From: an uncultured Methylophilaceae bacterium
GTDB taxonomy: Bacteria > Pseudomonadota > Gammaproteobacteria > Burkholderiales > Methylophilaceae
DNA length: 64,000 nt
Assembly: GCA_913009235.1 (NCBI GenBank)
Contig: CAJVXS010000001.1
Span: forward strand, 1-64,000
Direction: 5' to 3'
Position numbers and translations under genes: made by a program. The notes beneath the pieces were generated by a model that was not told the origin of the DNA, searched no databases, and worked only from the letters and a program-made list of their open reading frames with translations. Below are positions 37,487 to 45,798 of the stretch, in pieces (position 1 is the first letter of the stretch; every line of letters begins with the position of its first letter).

Positions 37487-38653
37487 ATGAATGAGCATCT
37501 CTTTACTTCGGAATCTGTTTCTGAAGGCCATCCTGATAAATTAGCAGATCAGATTTCTGATAGTGTTTTAGACGCTATTCTAGAACAAGATCCAACCGCA
37601 CGTGTTGCAGCTGAAACATTAGCTAATACTGGTTTGATTGTATTGGCGGGTGAGATTACCACTACTGCAAATGTAGACTACATTAAAATCGCACGTGAAA
37701 CGATTAAACGTATCGGTTACGATAATGGTGATTACGGTATCGACTATAAGTCTTGTGCCGTGCTGGTTGCCTATGACAAGCAGTCGCCTGATATTGCACG
37801 AGGTGTTGATCATGCACATGATGATCCGCTTGAGATTGGTGCGGGTGACCAAGGGTTAATGTTTGGTTATGCTGTAAAAGAAACACCAGAATTGATGCCG
37901 TTACCTATTTGGTTAAGCCATCGCTTGATGGAACGTCAAGCGCAATTACGTAAAAACGGTAGCTTGCCTTGGTTGTTGCCAGATGCAAAAGCGCAGGTGA
38001 CTGTACAGTATTTGGGTGGTAAGCCACATAAGGTTGATACTGTATTGATCTCAACACAACATATGCCAGACATGGCTTTAGAAGATATCCGTGAGGCGAC
38101 CATTGAAGAGATTATTAAACCAATGTTGCCACAAGATTTAATCAAAGGTGACATTAAGTATTTGGTCAACCCAGCAGGTCGATTTGTGATTGGTGGACCA
38201 CAAGGTGATTGTGGTTTAACTGGCCGTAAAATCATTGTTGATACCTACGGTGGTGCTGCCCCGCATGGTGGTGGTGCTTTCTCTGGTAAAGACCCTACTA
38301 AAGTCGACCGTTCAGCAGCATATGCTGGCCGTTATGTGGCTAAAAACATTGTGGCTGCAGGCTTGGCAGATAAGTGTCTAGTGCAAATGAGTTATGCCAT
38401 TGGAGTAGCACAGCCAACTTCCATTATGATCAATACTTATGGCACGGGTAAAATCGCTGATGATAAGATAGCAGCGTTAGTACGTGAGCACTTTGATTTG
38501 CGCCCTAAAGGCATTTTGAAAATGCTTGATTTGTTACGCCCTATCTATGCTAGAACGGCTGCTTATGGTCACTTTGGACGTGAAGAGCCCGAGTTCACAT
38601 GGGAGGCGACGGATAAAGCCGCAGGTTTGAAAGTAGCGGCAGGTATTTACTAG
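37487..38653 (+). CDS. metK: S-adenosylmethionine synthetase
   Basis: MetK makes S-adenosylmethionine from methionine and ATP. The 388-residue protein has [14 protein letters not shown] near the N-terminus, [12 protein letters not shown] (about residue 117) and the phosphate-binding [16 protein letters not shown] (about 261). Length is normal. It opens the metK-ahcY-metF methyl-cycle group; each gene has its own leader and terminator. Confidence 0.97.
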   Translation: MNEHLFTSESVSEGHPDKLADQISDSVLDAILEQDPTARVAAETLANTGLIVLAGEITTTANVDYIKIARETIKRIGYDNGDYGIDYKSCAVLVAYDKQSPDIARGVDHAHDDPLEIGAGDQGLMFGYAVKETPELMPLPIWLSHRLMERQAQLRKNGSLPWLLPDAKAQVTVQYLGGKPHKVDTVLISTQHMPDMALEDIREATIEEIIKPMLPQDLIKGDIKYLVNPAGRFVIGGPQGDCGLTGRKIIVDTYGGAAPHGGGAFSGKDPTKVDRSAAYAGRYVAKNIVAAGLADKCLVQMSYAIGVAQPTSIMINTYGTGKIADDKIAALVREHFDLRPKGILKMLDLLRPIYARTAAYGHFGREEPEFTWEATDKAAGLKVAAGIY

Positions 38654-38683
38654 AGTAGTTGATTGCTGATTAGGCAAGTGGAA

Positions 38684-38713
38684 AAGGGAGGGCTTCTTAG
38701 CCTTCTTTTTTAA
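38684..38713 (+). terminator. Probable metK terminator
   Basis: A G-T-rich stem (AAGGGAGGGC / GCCTTCTTTT, loop TTCTTA) followed by T residues lies about 30 bp after metK. Confidence 0.6.
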
Positions 38714-38869
38714 ATCAGATTTGCATGGTTCTGAGGTGATATTTAGAATTACTCTGAAAACGGTTTGGTTTTTCTGGCCTTTCCACCTTCGATGGGTTTG
38801 CTGGGCGCAGCTAAAACATGGAGGGTAGTCATGTCGACGAGCTGTGGGTGAAGCGCAAGTGGCTGCTTT
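38714..38869. other. Intergenic stretch before the ahcY promoter
   Basis: Nothing recognisable. Short open frames on the minus strand overlap the riboswitch DNA and lack ribosome sites, so I do not call them. Confidence 0.4.
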
Positions 38870-38870
38870 T

Positions 38871-38898
38871 TTGCAAATGATTGTTTTAACGATATAAT
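38871..38898 (+). promoter_or_regulatory. Promoter of the SAH-riboswitch-ahcY transcript
   Basis: TTGCAA (38871-38876) and perfect TATAAT (38893-38898) have a 16-bp spacer. The start would fall at the first base of the riboswitch. Confidence 0.7.
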
Positions 38899-38905
38899 AT
38901 CGTTC

Positions 38906-38972
38906 TTCTGAGGAGCGTTGCGAGAGTGTTCCCATACTCCCAGGCTCAGAATTGTATTAACTGCGTTCACTT
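38906..38972 (+). promoter_or_regulatory. S-adenosylhomocysteine (SAH) riboswitch
   Basis: P1 forms from TTCTGAG (38906-38912) and CTCAGAA (38945-38951). The conserved core GAGGAGCGTTGC, an inner hairpin GAGTGTTCCCATACTC, CCCAGGCTC, and AACTGCGTTCAC follow in family order; GAGCG can pair with CGTTC to make the expected pseudoknot. It should switch ahcY on when SAH accumulates. A hairpin GTGAGC/GCTC at 39001-39017 may be part of the expression platform. Confidence 0.92.
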
Positions 38973-39063
38973 TTTACTGTGCGAGCACGGAACATAAAAG
39001 GTGAGCGTTTTGCTCCCTACGATGTATTTCCCTGCTCAGTTTTCACTCAATTAAAGGACGTAT

Positions 39064-40485
39064 ATGAATACTGTAGCTAATCAAGACTATATCATTGCTG
39101 ATATTTCTTTAGCCGATTTTGGCCGTAAAGAAATTGCGGTTGCTGAAACTGAAATGCCTGGCTTAATGGCTATTCGTGAAGAATATTCAAAGTCGCAACC
39201 ACTTAAAGGTGCGCGTATTACGGGCTCACTTCACATGACGATTCAAACGGCTGTACTGATTGAAACGTTGAAAGATTTAGGTGCTGAAGTGCGTTGGGCA
39301 TCATGTAATATTTATTCAACACAAAATCACGCTGCTGCTGCAATCGCTGCAGGGGGTACACCTGTTTTTGCCATTAAAGGAGAGACGTTAGACGAGTATT
39401 GGGACTACACACACCGTATTTTTGATTGGCCTAATGATCAAGATGGTAACCCGCAATATTCAAATATGATTCTTGATGATGGCTGTGATGCAACTATGTT
39501 ATTGCATATTGGACAAGATGCAGAAAAAGATATTTCTGTTTTGAGTAACCCAGGTTCCGAGGAGGAAATTTGCTTATTCAATTCAATTAAAGCAAAACTA
39601 AAAACGGACCCTAAATTTTACTCAACACGTGTTGCTGAGATCAAGGGTGTGACGGAGGAGACTACAACAGGCGTGCACCGTTTATATCAAATGTTTGAAG
39701 ACGGTAAATTGGCTTTTCCAGCGATTAATGTGAACGACTCTGTTACTAAGTCTAAATTTGACAACTTATATGGCTGTCGTGAATCATTAGTGGATGCTAT
39801 TAAGCGTGCAACTGACGTAATGATTGCCGGTAAAGTGGCTGTCGTGATTGGTTACGGTGATGTGGGTAAAGGTTCTGCACAAGCATTACGTGCGTTATCT
39901 GCGCAAGTATGGGTAACAGAGATTGACCCAATTTGTGCATTACAAGCGGCAATGGAAGGCTACCGTGTTGTGACGATGGAGTATGCTTGCGAACACGGTG
40001 ATATCTTCGTGACAACTACAGGTAACTATCATGTGATTACACACGATCATATGACAAGAATGAAAGACCAAGCCATTGTGTGTAATATCGGCCACTTCGA
40101 CAATGAAATCGATATTGCTTCACTAGAGAAATATGAGTGGGACGAAATTAAACCACAAGTCGATCACGTGATTTTCCCTAATGGTAAGCGTATTACATTG
40201 CTTGCTAAAGGCCGTTTAGTGAACTTAGGTTGTGGTACAGGTCATCCAAGCTATGTGATGAGCTCTAGTTTTGCTAATCAAACAATTGCACAAATTGAAT
40301 TGTTTACTAAAACAAAAGACTATCCGTTGGGCGTTTATACCTTAGCTAAGCATTTGGATGAAAAAGTGGCTAGATTGCAATTGAAAAGATTGAATGCTGA
40401 GCTGACTGAATTAACCCAAGAGCAAGCTGACTATATTGACGTAGCAAAAGAAGGCCCTTACAAGCCAGAGCATTATCGTTACTAA
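39064..40485 (+). CDS. ahcY: S-adenosylhomocysteine hydrolase
   Basis: AhcY splits SAH to adenosine and homocysteine with bound NAD and so relieves product inhibition of methyltransferases. The 473-residue protein has [16 protein letters not shown] near residue 56, the NAD loop [16 protein letters not shown] (about residue 263) and the C-terminal [10 protein letters not shown] ending. AAAGGACG precedes the ATG. It is preceded by a SAH riboswitch, so expression should follow substrate level. Confidence 0.97.
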   Translation: MNTVANQDYIIADISLADFGRKEIAVAETEMPGLMAIREEYSKSQPLKGARITGSLHMTIQTAVLIETLKDLGAEVRWASCNIYSTQNHAAAAIAAGGTPVFAIKGETLDEYWDYTHRIFDWPNDQDGNPQYSNMILDDGCDATMLLHIGQDAEKDISVLSNPGSEEEICLFNSIKAKLKTDPKFYSTRVAEIKGVTEETTTGVHRLYQMFEDGKLAFPAINVNDSVTKSKFDNLYGCRESLVDAIKRATDVMIAGKVAVVIGYGDVGKGSAQALRALSAQVWVTEIDPICALQAAMEGYRVVTMEYACEHGDIFVTTTGNYHVITHDHMTRMKDQAIVCNIGHFDNEIDIASLEKYEWDEIKPQVDHVIFPNGKRITLLAKGRLVNLGCGTGHPSYVMSSSFANQTIAQIELFTKTKDYPLGVYTLAKHLDEKVARLQLKRLNAELTELTQEQADYIDVAKEGPYKPEHYRY

Positions 40486-40546
40486 CCGCATGCAGAATCA
40501 TTGCGCTATGCAATAGAGCGCGGTTTGATTAGTTTGTATTCAGGGG

Positions 40547-40600
40547 TGAGGTTTTGCTGAGTAGTGCTTAACGCACTGCTCAGCACTTACCTCATTTTTG
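40547..40600 (+). terminator. Strong terminator after ahcY
   Basis: A long hairpin: TGAGG/CCTCA outer stem, a small internal loop, then GCTGAGTAGTGC/GCACTGCTCAGC with one G-T pair around TTAAC, followed by TTTTTG. Confidence 0.9.
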
Positions 40601-40722
40601 ATATTCACCATGACAAGTTGACCAGTTACAGGCTATTGTCGTTGGTTTGTTAGTCTGTAGTATTATTACTTGGGTGTTAGATTGCCAACAATTACTTCGA
40701 TGACATTAAGTTGAGTATAAAC

Positions 40723-41565
40723 ATGAAAAAAACGGCATTAAGTTTTGAATTCTTTCCGCCAAAGACAGAAGGTGGCATTGCTAAATTACGTGAAACGCGT
40801 AAAAAATTGGCTGTATTTAAACCGGAGTTTTACTCTGTTACCTTTGGTGCAGGCGGGTCTACACGTGACCGCACCATGGATACTGTTTTTGAAATGCAAG
40901 ATGAAGGCTATCAATCAGCGCCACATATTTCTTGTATCTCATCTAGCAAGGCGGAAATTGTTGGGCTGCTGAAAGCTTACCAAGACAAAGGCATTAAGCG
41001 GTTGGTTGTGCTGCGTGGCGATGTACCATCAGGTGAAGTGAGCGCCGGTGATTTTAAATATGCGGTTGATTTGATTACTTTTATCCGCCAAGAAACGGGT
41101 GATTGGTTTCATATAGAAGTCGCTGCTTATCCGGAATTTCATCCTGAGTCACTATCTGCGGCTAAAGACATCGATAATTTAAAACGTAAAGTGAATGCTG
41201 GTGCAGACTCTGCGATTACGCAGTATTTTTACAATGCGGATGCTTATTTTCAGTTTTTGGAAAGCTGTTATAAGGCAGGTATTCGTGTGCCGATTGTGCC
41301 AGGAATTATGCCTATCTATAACTATACGCAACTTGCTCGCTTCTCTAACATTTGTGGCGCAGAGATACCGCGCTGGTTACGTTTGCGCTTAGAAGCTTAT
41401 GGTGATGATTTGACTTCATTACGTGCTTTTGGAGCGGATGTTATTAGTGAGCTTTGTGAGAAGTTGCTATTAGCTGGTGTGCCAAGCTTCCATTTTTATA
41501 CTTTAAATCAAGCAGAGACGATTTCTACCATTATTAACAATGCTAATTTGACGCGTAAAAAATAA
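40723..41565 (+). CDS. metF: 5,10-Methylenetetrahydrofolate reductase
   Basis: MetF is the flavoprotein that reduces methylene-THF to methyl-THF for methionine synthesis. The 280-residue protein has FEFFPPKTEGG at the N-terminus, VTFGAGGSTRDRT, and LVVLRGDVPSG near residue 100. The ATG at 40723 fits the family; a TTG at 40711 would add four residues. It completes the methyl cycle with metK and ahcY. Methionine synthase is not in the window. Confidence 0.96.
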   Translation: MKKTALSFEFFPPKTEGGIAKLRETRKKLAVFKPEFYSVTFGAGGSTRDRTMDTVFEMQDEGYQSAPHISCISSSKAEIVGLLKAYQDKGIKRLVVLRGDVPSGEVSAGDFKYAVDLITFIRQETGDWFHIEVAAYPEFHPESLSAAKDIDNLKRKVNAGADSAITQYFYNADAYFQFLESCYKAGIRVPIVPGIMPIYNYTQLARFSNICGAEIPRWLRLRLEAYGDDLTSLRAFGADVISELCEKLLLAGVPSFHFYTLNQAETISTIINNANLTRKK

Positions 41566-41600
41566 CTTTACGCGTTAACGATTTATTAGGATGTTGAAAC

Positions 41601-42059
41601 TTATTGCGTAGTAGACCAGCGCGGGTTAAATAGCATATCCTCTACAAAGCAATAGTCTTTATCGCGGCCTTGGTTCCATAGTGCTATCATGGTGACCCAA
41701 CGGATTTCTTCAATGCTGATTTTGGTTTTCCTGAGCGCCATCGTACGATCAATCACTAAGTCGCGCCCAACATCATTAATGATGTTGGCTTGTTGTAGAA
41801 AAATTAGAAAGCCTAAGCTTTCTGTATCAATTCTTTCTGACTCATTGGTAGTAAAGATACGAATTGCTGTTTTGTCATGTGCGTAATCAAACTCAGGCGC
41901 GTTCAGCATCGACTTCATTGATTCAAGCCAATTAAATGCACCTAGAATATCATCTTGCCCGAAGCCTGCTTCCGATAGCTCCTGTTTCACCTCGACATCA
42001 TCTAGTATCGCTTGGTTGGCAAAATAGTTTTTGAACATGAATACTAAAACTTCAAACAT
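41601..42059 (-). CDS. smg: Smg/DUF494 family protein
   Basis: The 152-residue protein starts MFEVLVFMFKNYFANQA and has the DUF494 core DILGAFNWLESM, SLGFLIFLQQANIIN and the C-terminal EDMLFNPRWSTTQ. Its function is unknown. In many relatives it lies with dprA and topA next to def; here it is divergent from def and dprA/topA are absent from the window. Confidence 0.9.
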   Translation of the reverse strand: MFEVLVFMFKNYFANQAILDDVEVKQELSEAGFGQDDILGAFNWLESMKSMLNAPEFDYAHDKTAIRIFTTNESERIDTESLGFLIFLQQANIINDVGRDLVIDRTMALRKTKISIEEIRWVTMIALWNQGRDKDYCFVEDMLFNPRWSTTQ

Positions 42060-42282
42060 ATATTTCCCTGGCTATATTAGATGTTGATAGTGGCCACACT
42101 ACGTTTAGTTGAGTTTCATCAGTAAAAACATTAAGGCTTAAGCAAGTAAATGCAAGCAGCGTTATAATGGCGCGATACAGCTTTTTTATACATAGCTTAA
42201 TCTCAGCCAAGTAGCGAAATTTATTCGCTAAGGCGCATTAAATTTATCACGTAATTAATTTTTTTGGCAAACACATAATGAT

Positions 42283-42786
42283 ATGGCAATCTTAACTATA
42301 ATAAATTATCCAGACCCACGTTTACATCAGATAGCAAAGCCTATTTTAGAGGTAAATGATGAAGTTCGACAACTCATTGATGATATGGCGGAAACCATGT
42401 ATGCCGTGCCAGGCGTTGGGTTGGCGGCTACTCAAGTCGACAAGAATATTCAGCTAATCGTGATTGATACCACGAAAGACCAAAATAATTTGCAGGTATT
42501 CATCAACCCTAAGATTATTGCAAAAGGAGGACTCGCTGAGCATGAAGAGGGCTGCTTGTCTGTGCCAGGCGTGTATGAGACGGTGGAGCGAGCAGAAAAT
42601 GTTAGGGTCGAAGCCTTAGATGCTAATGGGGAAAAGTTCACTTTGGATGCTGGCGACCTGTTAGCCATTTGTATTCAGCATGAAGTGGACCATTTACTTG
42701 GCAAAGTATTTGTCGAGTATTTGTCACCGCTCAAGCGTAATCGTATTAGAAAGCGTCTGATTAAACAGGCGCGAGAAATGGGATGA
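42283..42786 (+). CDS. def: Peptide deformylase
   Basis: Def removes the formyl group from nascent proteins. The 167-residue protein has the three metalloenzyme motifs: GVGLAATQV (about residue 45), EEGCLSVPG (about 87) and [11 protein letters not shown] (about 131). fmt follows after 36 bp, the usual pair. Confidence 0.96.
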   Translation: MAILTIINYPDPRLHQIAKPILEVNDEVRQLIDDMAETMYAVPGVGLAATQVDKNIQLIVIDTTKDQNNLQVFINPKIIAKGGLAEHEEGCLSVPGVYETVERAENVRVEALDANGEKFTLDAGDLLAICIQHEVDHLLGKVFVEYLSPLKRNRIRKRLIKQAREMG

Positions 42787-42822
42787 AATGCTAATTAAGC
42801 GACCAAGAGTGTGGTTAGTCAC

Positions 42823-43764
42823 ATGAAGATAATATTCGCAGGAACTCCTGAATTTTCCGTGCCAGCGTTAGCCGCGTTAATTCAAGCAGGCCATGAGATT
42901 GCAATGGTGCTGACACAGCCTGACAGGCCGGCTGGCCGCGGTATGAAGTTGCGCGCGAGTCCAATCAAACAATTAGCATTGCAACATCAGTTAACGGTTT
43001 ATCAACCAGTATCATTAAAGGCAGAGGAGGTGCAAGCTGAAATTGCAGCAGTGCAATGTGAGGTAATGATCGTGGCAGCTTACGGACTGATTATTCCTGC
43101 CACAGTGCTTAATATGCCAACAAAAGGCTGTTACAACATTCATGGTTCATTGCTGCCAAGATGGCGTGGTGCAGCCCCTATTCATCGAGCGATTTTGACT
43201 GGCGATGTTGAAACGGGTGTGACCATTATGGAAGTGGTGCCAAAGTTAGATGCTGGTGCAATGATCAGTAAAAAAGCCATCTCTATTTTAGAGACCGATA
43301 CGACACAGATATTGCATGATGCCATTAGTAAGCAGGGCGCATTATTGATGGTGGAATGCATGCAAACTCTACAAGAAACGGGTCGAGTAGAGGCTGAGCA
43401 GCAAGATGAGTCGCTTGTGACTTATGCGCATAAAGTAGAAAAAGCCGAAGCGGCATTAGACTGGCAGCAGTCAGCCGTTGCGTTGTCACGTCAAATACGA
43501 GCATTTAATCCATTTCCCGTTGCAACCGCACAATTCAGAGATAAACCGTGTCGAATATGGTTTGCTACCGTACTAGATGAGCATGAAGAGCTAGGAGAGC
43601 GTGCAAAGGTTGGTGAAATTATCGCATTGGATCAGACGGTAAAAGTAGCTTGTGGGCAGCAGGTGCTGAGTATTGAGTCACTACAAATTCCCGGCGGAAA
43701 ACAACAGGGTGCGATGCAGTTTATTCAAGGGCAGCATGTGGAAGTTGGCGAGTTTTTTGAGTAG
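42823..43764 (+). CDS. fmt: Methionyl-tRNA formyltransferase
   Basis: Fmt formylates initiator Met-tRNA using 10-formyl-THF. The 313-residue protein starts MKIIFAGTPEFSVPAL and contains the signature HGSLLPRWRGAAPIHRAI near residue 106. I chose the ATG at 42823; a GTG at 42811 would add four residues not seen in the family. It is part of def-fmt-rsmB. Confidence 0.96.
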   Translation: MKIIFAGTPEFSVPALAALIQAGHEIAMVLTQPDRPAGRGMKLRASPIKQLALQHQLTVYQPVSLKAEEVQAEIAAVQCEVMIVAAYGLIIPATVLNMPTKGCYNIHGSLLPRWRGAAPIHRAILTGDVETGVTIMEVVPKLDAGAMISKKAISILETDTTQILHDAISKQGALLMVECMQTLQETGRVEAEQQDESLVTYAHKVEKAEAALDWQQSAVALSRQIRAFNPFPVATAQFRDKPCRIWFATVLDEHEELGERAKVGEIIALDQTVKVACGQQVLSIESLQIPGGKQQGAMQFIQGQHVEVGEFFE

Positions 43765-43857
43765 GTGTTTAAATAGGCGGTTGAATTTAATGGTGTTTAG
43801 TCCAGCATTGGTATTGTTAGCTTTTAGGCGGGTTGGTGTGTTAGAAAGCTGTTGGAG

Positions 43858-43950
43858 ATGGCCAAAATTATTAAATTTATTCAGTCGACCATTTTAAGGA
43901 AGCCACTAAAGGTGGCAGTGTCTTTCCCTGAGCGGGTTGATATGCAGTAA
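43858..43950 (+). CDS. Small ORF between fmt and rsmB, doubtful
   Basis: A 30-codon frame (MAKIIKFIQSTILRKP to VDMQ) lies in the 217-bp gap between fmt and rsmB. It has a plausible basic, amphipathic start, but GGAG touches the ATG, which is too near for good initiation. It may be a small protein, a relic, or chance. I do not recognise it. Confidence 0.2.
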   Translation: MAKIIKFIQSTILRKPLKVAVSFPERVDMQ

Positions 43951-43981
43951 AATTCTAGCTATTCAAAACTGAAAGCTTTCT

Positions 43982-45256
43982 TTGTATATCTCACAACAAA
44001 TAGCCGCCATGGCCGTAGCAGATGTTTTATCTGGCCGTAACCTTACCTTGGCCTTGCCTGATGCACTTGATGTTTTTCCTAAATCGACACCACAACAACA
44101 AGGTGGCGGGACTGACTTAAGCTATGGCACTTTGCGCTTTTATGGCGAAGTAAATGCTTATTTGACGCAGTTGCTAGAAAAGCCGCTCAGCAATGTCGAT
44201 ATTAACGCACTATTATTAGTTGCTATTTATCAGTTGCTTCACGATCAGGCGGACGATTTTACGGTGGTGAATCAAGCCGTGAAAGCGGCTGGACATGCTA
44301 AGCCGCGTTGGGCAAAAGGACTAGTCAACGGCGTGCTACGAAACTTTTTGCGACAAAAGGACGCGCTTTCAGAAAAGTTGCAAACAGAAGAAGTGGCACT
44401 CTACTCTTACCCTAAGTGGTGGATTAATAAGCTCAAGCAGCAATACCCTAATGACTGGCAGTCCATTTTGGAAGTAGGTAATGCGCACCCGCCAATGACG
44501 TTGCGCGTGAATGCGAAACAATCAGCGACGGATGCCTATGCAAGGCTACTAGCACGTCAGGATATAGACGCTACAACCTTAGATGGTGAGGCAGTCATTC
44601 TCACTAAGCCAATCGCGGTAGAGAAAATACCTGGTTTTACGGATGGTATTGTTTCTGTGCAAGATTATGGTGCGCAATTTGCGGCGCATTTGTTGGATGC
44701 AGGGCCAACTATGCGCGTATTAGATGCTTGTAGCGCGCCTGGTGGAAAAGCAGGGCATTTGCTAGAGCTGAATGATTTGGCGCTGACGGCGTTAGATATC
44801 GATGCAGGCCGTTTAAATCGTGTTGAGAGTAATTTAGCGCGATTAGATTTGACGGCAGATTTGAAGCTAGGTAGTGCTGCCAAATGGAAAAGTGATCAAC
44901 CATTCGATCGTATTTTAGCGGATGTGCCCTGTACGGCCTCTGGGATTGTGCGGCGACATGTGGATATTAAATGGTTGCGACGTGAATCAGATATTGTCTC
45001 GTTTACGCAACAACAAGCGGCTATTTTGGCTAATTTGTGGCATTTGTTGTCAAAAGGCGGTAAATTGCTTTACGCAACTTGTTCAGTTTTTGCTGAAGAA
45101 AATCAGCAGCAAATTGATCGATTTATCAAATTAAACCCTGATGCAACGCAATTGCCATTAAACCTGACAGATGACAACATTAATATTCAGCATGGTCAGC
45201 TGGTCCCTGCAAACACCCATGATGGTTTCTTTTATGCATTATTGCAAAAAAGCTAG
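43982..45256 (+). CDS. rsmB: 16S rRNA (cytosine(967)-C(5))-methyltransferase
   Basis: RsmB methylates C967 of 16S rRNA. The 424-residue protein has the NusB-like N-terminal RNA-binding domain (about residues 1-140) and the methyltransferase domain with the SAM motif DACSAPGGKAGHLLE (about 245) and the two cysteine motifs DVPCTASGIVRRH and YATCSVFAEEN. The start is a TTG at 43982 that gives the expected YISQQIAAMAVADVL beginning; an ATG nine codons later is an alternative. Confidence 0.92.
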   Translation: MYISQQIAAMAVADVLSGRNLTLALPDALDVFPKSTPQQQGGGTDLSYGTLRFYGEVNAYLTQLLEKPLSNVDINALLLVAIYQLLHDQADDFTVVNQAVKAAGHAKPRWAKGLVNGVLRNFLRQKDALSEKLQTEEVALYSYPKWWINKLKQQYPNDWQSILEVGNAHPPMTLRVNAKQSATDAYARLLARQDIDATTLDGEAVILTKPIAVEKIPGFTDGIVSVQDYGAQFAAHLLDAGPTMRVLDACSAPGGKAGHLLELNDLALTALDIDAGRLNRVESNLARLDLTADLKLGSAAKWKSDQPFDRILADVPCTASGIVRRHVDIKWLRRESDIVSFTQQQAAILANLWHLLSKGGKLLYATCSVFAEENQQQIDRFIKLNPDATQLPLNLTDDNINIQHGQLVPANTHDGFFYALLQKS

Positions 45257-45797
45257 TCTATTCCTTGTCTTTATACTGACCTGCCTGCTGGCCTATGCGG
45301 CAGATCATCAGGCCATCATTAAAAATGTGGACTTAAAGGTGTCGGGTGAGGCTTGTATGCTTAATGCCGATTTAGAGATTTCGCTGGGTAAAACGGTAGA
45401 AGAGGCCATTAATAAGGGTGTGCCTGTTGAATTTGTTTATGATTTTAAGCTGATTAGACCACGGTCATTTTGGTTTGATAAAGTGATTGCTGAGGCAAGT
45501 ACTCGTATTACGGTCAGTTATCATGCATTAAGTCGACAATACTTAGTTAACCAAGGTGATCGACAGACATCGCATGAGATTTTAAGTGAGGCTATGATAG
45601 AGCTGGTACAGCTCTATGATTGGAATGTGTTTGACCAATCTCTTATTGAGCAAGATAGAGCGTATCAAGCGATATTGCACATGTATTTAAATGCTAGTCA
45701 GCTGCCTAAGGCCATACAAGTTGAAGCGATTAGATCTGAAGATTGGCATTTGGCTTCCGAACCGTTTGAGTGGTTACTAAAAGATTTGAGTCGGTAG
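45234..45797 (+). CDS. DUF4390 domain protein, probably exported
   Basis: The protein (187 residues from the ATG at 45234) begins with a signal peptide or single anchor (KKASLFLVFILTCLLAYAA) and continues as a beta-rich DUF4390 domain with SLGKTVEEAINKGVPVEFVYDF and FWFDKVIAEASTRITVSYHALSRQY. Its function is unknown, but it regularly lies between rsmB and ntrY in betaproteobacteria. It overlaps rsmB by 23 bp and precedes ntrY by 1 bp, so it is co-translated. ATG 45222 is an alternative start. Confidence 0.82.
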   Translation: MHYCKKASLFLVFILTCLLAYAADHQAIIKNVDLKVSGEACMLNADLEISLGKTVEEAINKGVPVEFVYDFKLIRPRSFWFDKVIAEASTRITVSYHALSRQYLVNQGDRQTSHEILSEAMIELVQLYDWNVFDQSLIEQDRAYQAILHMYLNASQLPKAIQVEAIRSEDWHLASEPFEWLLKDLSR

Positions 45798-45798
45798 T

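Noticed and set aside
38534-38970. Minus-strand frames across the metK end and the SAH riboswitch
   Set aside because: They overlap a real gene and a structured RNA and have no start signals.
40486-40722. A possible second riboswitch before metF
   Set aside because: The only strong structure is the ahcY terminator; no SAM, SAH or THF aptamer core is visible.
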